A DNA stretch of 64,000 nucleotides, from NCBI RefSeq assembly GCF_026427715.1, contig NZ_CP107558.1, forward strand, positions 1,773,001 through 1,837,000, written 5' to 3'. Source of the DNA: Methylocystis sp. MJC1. Lineage in GTDB: Bacteria > Pseudomonadota > Alphaproteobacteria > Rhizobiales > Beijerinckiaceae. Both the position numbers and the translations under genes were made by a program. How positions within the stretch are numbered: the first letter of the stretch is position 1; every line of letters begins with the position of its first letter. Below, piece after piece: positions 55,443 through 64,000 of this stretch. The notes beneath the pieces are model-generated. The model had not been told where the DNA came from. It ran no database searches and was given only the letters and a program-made list of their open reading frames with translations.

Positions 55443-55730
55443 TCAACCCCCTGTGAGCCGCCGGAGATTGCGGTCCACCCGGCGCTTATAGACCGCCACG
55501 GCGCGGCCAGCCGCATGATGGGCCTGGCCCATGGCCACCGCGCGCGCCGCCGCGAAAGTCGCCTCGGCGGCGGCGTCGATCTTCTCGGAGACCATCAGGC
55601 TGCTCTCATGGTTGGGATCGACGGCGCCAAGCGCCATCTTCGTCAGCCTGACGGCAATGACGGCGTTCGCCGCGAGGCTCAGGGCGAGCGTGTCGGCGAA
55701 AAGCGTGGCGAGGCTCGATCTGTCGGTCAT
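55443..55730 (-). CDS. Small conserved helical protein of unknown function
   Basis: Product of 95 aa starting MTDRSSLATLFADTLALSLA. Mostly helical and Ala-rich, with AAARAVAMGQAHHAAGRAVAVYKRRV near the C-terminus. No signal peptide or membrane helix clear enough to call. Looks like small hypotheticals conserved in this order, perhaps phasin-like, but I would not assign that. Confidence 0.6.
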   Translation of the reverse strand: MTDRSSLATLFADTLALSLAANAVIAVRLTKMALGAVDPNHESSLMVSEKIDAAAEATFAAARAVAMGQAHHAAGRAVAVYKRRVDRNLRRLTGG

Positions 55731-55838
55731 CCGCTTGAGTCTCCGGCGATTAAAGGCCGAGTTTGCGGCATATGCGACAGAATTGTAAAGCCCCCGCCGT
55801 GACGTAGGTCAAGGTATCGTTGTTGCGGCGCGGGAGGT

Positions 55839-56234
55839 TCAATCCATGGCAGAGCGCAGGCCCAGCCTCTCTACGAATGGATCGAAGTCGCGGTCGCTGT
55901 AAAGCAGGGCCAAGTCGCTCTCGATGCAGCGCGTGGCGATAATCGTGTCGATCGTCTTGCGCGTGGTCACGCCCATGGCGCGCAGCTTCCGGTAGTTCTG
56001 CGCAGCGGAAATGGCGATCTCACGTCCACCGAGCCCGACGATCGTCAAAGACGTTAGAAGCTTCTGCGCCTGGGCGAAATCGCGTTCCCTGTCGAAGCCC
56101 TGGAGCACTTCCGTCAGGATGAGATCACCTGTGGCGATTAGCTCCTCGCCGAGAAGTCGTTCGAGACGCTCGGTCTGGGGCGTCTCGGCGCCATGAAAAT
56201 AGTCGATCCAGACACTGGAATCGACGAAGATCAT
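55839..56234 (-). CDS. vapC: PIN-domain toxin VapC
   Basis: Product of 131 aa. PIN nuclease acids are visible: D5 (IFVDSS), E42 (LTEVLQGF), D95 region (TIDTIIATRC) and YSDRDFDPF near 112-120. VapC is an RNase that cuts tRNA or rRNA when free of antitoxin. Its ATG overlaps the vapB stop by 4 bp (ATGA), so the pair is translationally coupled. Confidence 0.92.
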   Translation of the reverse strand: MIFVDSSVWIDYFHGAETPQTERLERLLGEELIATGDLILTEVLQGFDRERDFAQAQKLLTSLTIVGLGGREIAISAAQNYRKLRAMGVTTRKTIDTIIATRCIESDLALLYSDRDFDPFVERLGLRSAMD

Positions 56235-56425
56235 TTATCGGTCCGCATCGCGTCGAGATCGCCGCGCCAATCAAGCTTGCCGCGAAAGCGCTTAATCTCC
56301 TTCTGGCGTTCGAGCCGGAGCAGCGTGCGTAAGGCCAGATCGACCGCCTCGCGTTTTGTCGTTAGGCCGGTGGCCTTCAGCGTTTCCTTCATCAGGGCAT
56401 CGTCGATGACGATGTTGGTTCGCAT
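56231..56425 (-). CDS. vapB: VapB-type antitoxin
   Basis: Product of 64 aa. N-terminal ribbon-helix-helix (MRTNIVIDDALMKETLKATG, TKREAVDLALRTLLRL) and a short C-terminal toxin-binding tail with W and acidic residues (DWRGDLDAM). This is the VapB family 2 (DUF2191) layout. It neutralises VapC and represses its own promoter. Confidence 0.92.
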   Translation of the reverse strand: MRTNIVIDDALMKETLKATGLTTKREAVDLALRTLLRLERQKEIKRFRGKLDWRGDLDAMRTDK

Positions 56426-56453
56426 GTGTATAATCCCCTCTTGTGATACACAT
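56424..56453. promoter_or_regulatory. VapBC operator
   Basis: ATGTGTAT (56424-56431) and ATACACAT (56446-56453) are perfect 8-bp inverted arms, 14 bp apart, overlapping the vapB start codon. It is the expected site for VapB self-repression. Confidence 0.7.
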
Positions 56454-56569
56454 CTTAAGCATGCCCCCTCGGGCCCGCAAGAGTGACCTCACATGACGGC
56501 GCAAGATGCCGGCGCCGGTAGCCCACAACCCCGCTTCCATCCCGCCGCTACACCCCCCATATTGCCGCC

Positions 56570-59143
<2,574 letters not shown>

Positions 59144-59154
59144 GCGGGGGCGCA

Positions 59155-59367
59155 ACCCCTTCTCCCGCCTGCGGGAGAAGGTGGCCCCGCAAGCGGGGTC
59201 GGATGAGGGCGGCGCGGCGCACGTCTGGGCGAGATTTCTCCTAAGATGGTGCGAGAGTCAGGCTGCTATTGCGTGCAAGCCATAGGGAACGACACGCCAG
59301 GGCCGCGGCGGCCCTCATCCGACCCGGCTGCGCCGGGCCACCTTCTTCCGTAAACGGGAGAAGGATT
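59155..59367. repeat. Long inverted repeat between uvrB and infA (family D)
   Basis: CCTTCTCCCGCCTGCGGGAG, AAGGTGGCCCCGC and GGGGTCGGATGAGGGC at the left are mirrored at the right by GCCCTCATCCGACCC, GGGCCACCTTCTTCC and CGGGAGAAGG. The arms of about 60 bp are separated by about 85 bp. Could act as a terminator for uvrB or as a processing structure in the infA leader. Confidence 0.8.
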
Positions 59368-59510
59368 CGTCGCCGCAACTCTCCGGTTCACAAATTCGTC
59401 TTTCTCGATTAGGGTCCGCGCCAATCCGCCGTCCGTTCCGGGCGTTGCGGCCTTTTTGCTTTGCCGCGCTAACCGTCTTCTCCAGCGGGAGGCGCCACTC
59501 AAGGAACCAC

Positions 59511-59729
59511 ATGGCCAAGGAAGAACTGCTTGAATTCCCAGGAATCGTGACCGAGCTGCTGCCCAGCGCGATGTTTCGCGTGAAGCTCGAGAACGACCAC
59601 GAAATTGTCGCCCACACCGCTGGCAAGATGCGCAAGAATCGCATTCGCGTGCTCGAGGGCGACAAGGTGCTCGTCGAAATGACGCCCTACGACCTCACCA
59701 AGGGCCGCATCACCTATCGTTTCCGCTAA
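59511..59729 (+). CDS. infA: Translation initiation factor IF-1
   Basis: Product of 72 aa from the ATG at 59511 ([20 protein letters not shown]), with AGGAACC upstream. An S1-type OB fold, [20 protein letters not shown] and [17 protein letters not shown], gives full-length IF-1. It binds the 30S A site during initiation. It is 25 bp before maf, a conserved pair in this order. Confidence 0.97.
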   Translation: MAKEELLEFPGIVTELLPSAMFRVKLENDHEIVAHTAGKMRKNRIRVLEGDKVLVEMTPYDLTKGRITYRFR

Positions 59730-59754
59730 TCCCTTTTCGGCGGAGCCGCTTTAT

Positions 59755-60393
59755 ATGACAGCCGAACCCGCCGCTCCCAAGTCGAAGCTCATTCTCGCTT
59801 CGGCGTCGCCGCGCCGTCTCGCCCTCTTGCAACAGGCGGGGTTGGAGGCCGACGCGCTTCTGCCTGCCGACATCGACGAGACGCCCCATAAGGGTGAATC
59901 GCCTCGCGCTTTGGCCATCCGCCTCGCCAGCGAGAAGGCGGCCGCCTCGGCGAAGGTTCGCGCGGCGCATGACGATCTGAAGCAGTCCTATCTCATCGCC
60001 GCCGATACGGTCGTGTCCGTGGGGCGCCGCACCCTGCCAAAGCCCGAGACGGCCGAGGAGGCGGAGGAGTGCCTGCAGCTTCTCTCCGGGCGCCAGCACC
60101 GGGTCTATACGGCGGTGAGCTTGATCACCCCGCGCGGCTTCGAGCGCAAGCGGCTGGTCGAGGCGCGGTTGCGTTTCAAGCGGCTGTCATCGATGGAGAT
60201 CGACGGCTATCTCGCCTCCGGGGAATGGCGCGGCAAGGCGGGCGGCTATGCGATACAGGGCCTCGCCGGGACTTTCGTGGTGAAGCTCGTCGGCTCTTAT
60301 ACGGCGGTCGTCGGCCTGCCGCTTTACGAGACGGTGTCGTTGCTGGCGGGCGAGGGATATCCGGTGCTGCAGCCTTGGTTCGCCAAGGCGTAA
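59755..60393 (+). CDS. maf: Maf family nucleotide pyrophosphatase
   Basis: Product of 212 aa. The Maf signature [46 protein letters not shown] and the C-terminal [13 protein letters not shown] are intact. Maf hydrolyses dTTP, UTP or modified nucleoside triphosphates as a house-cleaning enzyme. Co-transcribed with infA. Confidence 0.94.
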   Translation: MTAEPAAPKSKLILASASPRRLALLQQAGLEADALLPADIDETPHKGESPRALAIRLASEKAAASAKVRAAHDDLKQSYLIAADTVVSVGRRTLPKPETAEEAEECLQLLSGRQHRVYTAVSLITPRGFERKRLVEARLRFKRLSSMEIDGYLASGEWRGKAGGYAIQGLAGTFVVKLVGSYTAVVGLPLYETVSLLAGEGYPVLQPWFAKA

Positions 60394-60457
60394 ACCTGTC
60401 TTAATGCGCGTCGTGCGGGGGCAGCTTCAAATGCTGTCGAGGCGGCGCGCGCGTTCT

Positions 60458-60724
60458 TCAAAGCTCCGTAATCAGCACGGCGTGGCTGATCGTCGAGGAA
60501 TGATATTCGATCACCGAGCGACGCAGGCCGGTGATTTGCTCGCTGAGTTTCATTTCCAGCAGATCGGACGCGACGTCAGCGCGCAGTGAGTGCATCTCGC
60601 TTTTAAACTCGGCGCGGAGTTCGGCGATTTGCCCTTTGGTGGCCATTTTGGCCTCAATGCCGGAGATATCGCCGCGCATGTCGCGCAGCAATTGCAGCAC
60701 GAGATTTTCCGGTTCGCCGCTCAT
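60458..60724 (-). CDS. Small coiled-coil protein of unknown function
   Basis: Product of 88 aa, helical with heptad character (LVLQLLRDMRGDISGIEAKM, IAELRAEFKSEMHSLRADV). No signal or membrane segment. Similar short coiled-coil hypotheticals are common in Hyphomicrobiales. Convergent with maf. Confidence 0.6.
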   Translation of the reverse strand: MSGEPENLVLQLLRDMRGDISGIEAKMATKGQIAELRAEFKSEMHSLRADVASDLLEMKLSEQITGLRRSVIEYHSSTISHAVLITEL

Positions 60725-60793
60725 TTGAATTCCTGCTGAAATGGCCTCGTCGAGCGCCGATCCTAGCGCGGCCGTGGGCGCCTGTCATGCCCG

Positions 60794-61942
60794 CTACGGC
60801 TCGACATACCGCCGGGCGAAGCGCCGTCCCAGCCGGGTCAGCACCTCATAGCCAATCGTTCCCGCCCGCACGGCCAGCTCCTCGACCTCGATCGTCTCGC
60901 CCAGCAGTTCGACCCATTCCCCGCGCCGCGCCGCCTCTTTAGGCGCGTCGGTCACGTCGAGCACGACGTAATCCATGGATACGCGGCCGACGAAGGGGCA
61001 GCGCACGCCGCCGACGATCGCCTCGCCTGCCGGCTTCCCCTGCGCGCCCGTCGTTGAGACGGGCAGTCCGTCCGCATATCCGACGCCGATGGTCGCGACG
61101 CGGGACGCGCCGGGGGCGGTCCATATGCCGTCATAGCCGACGGTCTCGCCAGCGGCGAGGTCGCGCACGGAGATCATACGCGCGCAAAGCCGCGCGACGG
61201 GCCGCATGGGGTTTTCCGCACCGGGCGTCGGATTGCCGCCATAGAGCCCATAGCCGGGCCGCACCAGATCGAAATGCGGCCGCTGCGGCAGGAAGACGCC
61301 TGAGGAATTGGCGAGCGAAGCCGGTATGCCGGGGAAATGCGCGCGGACGGCGAGGAAGCCCTCGATCTGGCGGTCGTTGATCGGCGAGTCCAAGAGCTGC
61401 GCGCTGACGAAATGGCTCATCACCAGCGTCGGCATGATCGCCTGCGCGCGCAGCGCGATAGCGTCGGCGTCCTCTGGCGCGAACCCCAACCTGTTCATAC
61501 CGGTGTCGAAATGGATCGCCGCCTCTAGCTTGCGGCCGAGCGTGGCGCCAGCCGCCGCCCATTCCTCCAACTCCGCAATAGAGCCGATCGCAGGTCGCAA
61601 TCGCGCTGCGGCGAGGCGCGGCGCGCAGCCCGGCGCGACGCCGTCGAGCACATAGATGGTCGCGTCCGGCGCGAGTGCCCGCGCGGTCTCTCCTTCGACC
61701 AGATTGGCCACGAAAAAGCTCCGGCAGCCCGCGCCGGCGAGCGCGCGTAGCACCGCCGCCAGGCCGAGGCCATAGCCGTCCGCCTTGACGACCGCTCCAC
61801 ATTCGGCCGCGCCTGCCAATGACGCGAGCTTGCGCCAATTCGCGACCAAGGCTGAAAGATCGACGGTCAAAAGCCCAGTCTCGACCGGCTCCGACGGGTC
61901 GGCGCAGGCCAGCAGGCGCTCTGTGGGCGAGATGATTCCCAT
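60794..61942 (-). CDS. alr: Alanine racemase
   Basis: Product of 382 aa. PLP lysine K53 in AVVKADGYGLG, then HFDTGMNRLGF, LVMSHF, YGLYGGNP and a C-terminal domain with VGYADGLP, GRVSMDYVVLDVT and the catalytic Tyr region. It makes D-alanine for peptidoglycan. Length is normal. ATG at 61942. Confidence 0.94.
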   Translation of the reverse strand: MGIISPTERLLACADPSEPVETGLLTVDLSALVANWRKLASLAGAAECGAVVKADGYGLGLAAVLRALAGAGCRSFFVANLVEGETARALAPDATIYVLDGVAPGCAPRLAAARLRPAIGSIAELEEWAAAGATLGRKLEAAIHFDTGMNRLGFAPEDADAIALRAQAIMPTLVMSHFVSAQLLDSPINDRQIEGFLAVRAHFPGIPASLANSSGVFLPQRPHFDLVRPGYGLYGGNPTPGAENPMRPVARLCARMISVRDLAAGETVGYDGIWTAPGASRVATIGVGYADGLPVSTTGAQGKPAGEAIVGGVRCPFVGRVSMDYVVLDVTDAPKEAARRGEWVELLGETIEVEELAVRAGTIGYEVLTRLGRRFARRYVEP

Positions 61943-62344
61943 GTGGCTATCTTACTCAGGAAACACGGCGTTCGCATGGCGCATTGGCGACGGCGCGCGC
62001 GGAATAATAATCCCACGCCTGCCACGACGTTTCTAAATCATCGACGACGCAATCTTTCCGCATGGCTTGCCGCCTGATTCGATCCAAAACGGCGGCGGGA
62101 CGTCGGAAATCTTGAGCTTGACTGGCACGGAATTTCTACTGGATCAGTCAGATGTTTAGCCAGTTGGAAATGTTTAAAACCCCGAACAATTTTTAATCAT
62201 CAGCGCAATTCACCGCACGACCGCGCAAAAGCGATAGCGCGGCAAACTGGCCCTATCAAAATGGTAAATTAATGGTTACCAGCGGGGAATCTCCCGCTCC
62301 GCGTCGAACGAAATCCGAGGGGCGTCGAGTCGAGGGGCATTCAA
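61943..62344. other. Intergenic region, no gene seen
   Basis: About 400 bp between alr and the small coiled-coil gene. TGGCACGGAATTTCTA near 62126 resembles a sigma-54 promoter but lacks the essential GC of the -12 box. The right part is AT-rich. No ORF with protein character and no RNA gene recognised. Confidence 0.4.
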
Positions 62345-62557
62345 GTGACGACGGAACAAATCATTCTCGCCAATCAGCGAGAGATATTGGAGACTCAAGC
62401 TGATCTCCTCAAAATTCAAGAGCAGCTCAGGCAGAGCTATGACGAAATAAGGCTCACCCTGAAAGAGATACAGCGGTCGCAAGAAAGGCTCGTTGCAAGC
62501 CAGGAATGCGTCCGGGTGCTGCTGGAAATCAAAAATCGGCGGTTCTTCGCGGCATGA
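62345..62557 (+). CDS. Small coiled-coil protein
   Basis: Product of 70 aa from a GTG at 62345 with GAGGGG seven bases upstream. Strong heptad pattern (ILANQREILETQADLLKIQE, IRLTLKEIQRSQERLVASQE). No recognised family. AT-richer than most neighbours. Moderately supported. Confidence 0.5.
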   Translation: MTTEQIILANQREILETQADLLKIQEQLRQSYDEIRLTLKEIQRSQERLVASQECVRVLLEIKNRRFFAA

Positions 62558-62594
62558 CTTTTCCGAGCGCGGCGAGCGGAACGTTCAACCGGAT

Positions 62595-62624
62595 CGTCAT
62601 TGCGAGCGAAGCGAAGCAATCCGC
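62595..62624. repeat. Half copy of family-B repeat
   Basis: CGTCATTGCGAGCGAAGCGA then AGCAATCCGC matches one arm of the repeats at 25159, 26331 and 26973; no mirrored arm follows. Confidence 0.75.
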
Positions 62625-62738
62625 GGGCCTATGGGTCTAAGCTCGCCCGCCTGATTCCACGCCAGCAGAAAGCGGGCTAAGCTCGCACGAACGCGCGCCG
62701 GAGTTCTTCTCCAGATTAGCGATGTGCGAGGCAACATC

Positions 62739-63962
62739 ATGAGCGACGACGCCATTCGATTCGGCCGGCTGCGCCTAATTCCGTCGAGCGTCTGGGCGTT
62801 GGGCGTCGTCTCTCTGCTGATGGATTTCTCATCCGAGATGATCCATGCGCTCCTGCCGATCTATCTCGTCGGGACCATGGGCACGACGATGGCCCAGGTC
62901 GGCGCCATCGAGGGCGTGGCGGAAGCGACGGCTTCGATCGTCAAAATCTTTTCGGGGGCGGTCTCCGACTGGTTCGCCAGCCGCAAGCTGCTCGCCATTT
63001 TGGGCTATGGCCTCGCGGCGGTGACGAAGCCGTTGTTTCCGCTCGCTCCCAATGTCGCCTGGGTGATGGCAGCGCGTTTCATCGATCGCGTGGGGAAGGG
63101 GATCCGCGGCGCGCCGCGCGATGCGCTCGTCGCCGACGTCACGCCGCCCGAGCTGCGGGGCGCCGCCTTTGGCCTGCGCCAGTCGCTCGACACGGTCGGC
63201 GCCTTTCTGGGGCCCGCAGTCGCGGTATTGGTCATGTGGGCGACGGTCGACGACATCCGCGCCGTTTTCTGGGTGGCCTGCATTCCCGCCGTCCTCGCCG
63301 TGGCGGTGCTGGCTTTCGGCGTGCGCGAGCCAGCCGAGACCCGCCCCGAGCGCCCGGCGCGCTTTCCGCTGCATTGGAATGAGATGCGGGGCTTGAGCGG
63401 GCGCTTCTGGCTCGTCGTCGCCGTCGCTTCGATCTTCAGCCTGGCGCGCTTCTCCGAAGCCTTTCTGATTCTCAAGGCGCAGGCGGTCGGCCTGCCCGAG
63501 GCGCTGGCGCCGCTGGTGCTGGTCGCGATGAATGTTGTCTACGCTGGCGCTTCCTATCCAGTCGGCGCCTTTTCCGATCGCGGGGACCGGATCACGCCGC
63601 TCGTGGCGGGCCTCGTCATGCTGATCGGCGCCGACGCGGCCCTTGCTTATGCCGAGCATCTCCCGCTCGTCTGGGCCGGGGTCGCGCTATGGGGCCTGCA
63701 TATGGGCCTCACGCAGGGGCTTTTCGCCGCCCTTGTCGCCGATACGGCGCCTGCCGCGTTGAGGGGCACCGCATTCGGCGTTTTCAACCTCACGGGCGGA
63801 CTGGCTTTGCTCGTTGCGAGCCTTTTGGCGGGCAGGCTCTGGGACGTCTACGGACCCTGGGCGGCCTTCGCGGCGGGAGGCGGCTGCGCTCTGATGTCGC
63901 TGGTTATTTTACTGAGCTTTTCAGGCGCCCTTTCGTCCCCGCCCGCCCCGCAGCGCCAGTGA
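62739..63962 (+). CDS. MFS transporter
   Basis: Product of 407 aa with about 12 transmembrane helices. ATG at 62739 with GAGG seven bases upstream. MFS loop motifs are visible: GAVSDWFASRKLLAILGYGL after helix 2 and DRVGKGIRGAPRDALVAD in the loop after helix 4. The latter GKGxRxxPRDALxAD pattern is typical of a subgroup of uncharacterised efflux-type MFS proteins. Substrate unknown. Confidence 0.88.
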   Translation: MSDDAIRFGRLRLIPSSVWALGVVSLLMDFSSEMIHALLPIYLVGTMGTTMAQVGAIEGVAEATASIVKIFSGAVSDWFASRKLLAILGYGLAAVTKPLFPLAPNVAWVMAARFIDRVGKGIRGAPRDALVADVTPPELRGAAFGLRQSLDTVGAFLGPAVAVLVMWATVDDIRAVFWVACIPAVLAVAVLAFGVREPAETRPERPARFPLHWNEMRGLSGRFWLVVAVASIFSLARFSEAFLILKAQAVGLPEALAPLVLVAMNVVYAGASYPVGAFSDRGDRITPLVAGLVMLIGADAALAYAEHLPLVWAGVALWGLHMGLTQGLFAALVADTAPAALRGTAFGVFNLTGGLALLVASLLAGRLWDVYGPWAAFAAGGGCALMSLVILLSFSGALSSPPAPQRQ

Positions 63963-63963
63963 C

Positions 63964-63997
63964 GGAAAAGCCCAATGAGGGCGGGCCTTTTGTCTTT
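63964..63997 (+). terminator. Probable terminator of the MFS gene
   Basis: AAAAGCCC-AATGAGGG-CGGGCCTTTTGTCTTT just after the stop codon: a stem with one bulge and a T-rich end. Confidence 0.6.
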
Positions 63998-64000
63998 ATT

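Noticed and set aside
59445..59510. Longer infA start at 59445
   Set aside because: IF-1 is 72 residues and begins MAKEELLEF at 59511 with its own RBS.
62120..62145. Possible sigma-54 promoter TGGCACGGAATTTCTA
   Set aside because: The invariant GC of the -12 element is missing.

Overview
The window is about 64 kb of GC-rich chromosome from an alphaproteobacterium of the order Hyphomicrobiales. The gene content and local order fit a Methylocystis/Methylosinus-like or other Beijerinckiaceae-type genome, but the family-level placement is inference. The order-level call rests on ftsE-ftsX-ydcF-plsC, pcm-tolC-popZ, cpoB-tilS-ftsH-glmM, infA-maf, an RpoH-type sigma factor, PopZ, and a GTTC-N7-GTTC LexA box. 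It is mostly ordinary core chromosome: I see no rRNA, tRNA, prophage, CRISPR array or intact insertion sequence.

Layout. 0-17 kb: envelope and cell-division genes (DUF459 SGNH protein, RNase T2, rlmJ, GST, LysM/BON protein, plsC-ydcF-ftsX-ftsE, murJ), a membrane diguanylate cyclase, and a glycosyltransferase divergent from a ChbG/HpnK-type deacetylase. 16.7-21.4 kb: the de novo NAD operon nadA-DUF4202-nadB-nadC, read leftward from a promoter region with a perfect 19-bp palindrome. 21.7-25.1 kb: a GGDEF-EAL protein, pyrB and a small membrane protein. 25.1-27.1 kb: the least core-like stretch, with a secreted beta-helix protein and an AT-richer orphan gene lying between copies of one palindromic repeat. 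27-34.7 kb: cysK-tauE divergent from an Rrf2 regulator, then pcm, tolC, popZ, ftsB, an MBL hydrolase and an SH3 protein. 34.7-38.6 kb: the error-prone polymerase dnaE2 with a LexA box, but no imuA/imuB beside it. Next to it is a decayed IS110-family transposase. 38.6-49.6 kb: an outer-membrane barrel, glmM, arsC, a PilZ protein, ftsH, tilS, cpoB, a nuclease-fold protein, an M48 lipoprotein protease and an rpoH-type sigma factor. 50-64 kb: ydcH, selO, a LOG-family protein, an Atm1-type exporter, a cold-shock protein, vapBC, uvrB, infA-maf, alr and an MFS transporter.

How it works together. Several genes serve envelope biogenesis and division (ftsE/X, murJ, ftsB, popZ, glmM, alr, plsC, tolC, cpoB, ftsH). 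A c-di-GMP set (cyclase, dual GGDEF-EAL protein, PilZ receptor) is scattered through the window. Stress and repair are represented by dnaE2, uvrB, rpoH, ftsH, cspA and pcm.

The most distinctive theme is several families of short palindromic repeats. They fill operon spacers and have entered two coding sequences: an in-frame insert of about 86 codons in dnaE2 and part of the uvrB tail. I found no clear candidate for a wholly new multi-gene system. The strongest leads are the repeat-in-gene insertions, the DUF4202 gene inside the NAD operon with its palindromic operator, and the low-GC orphan between repeats.
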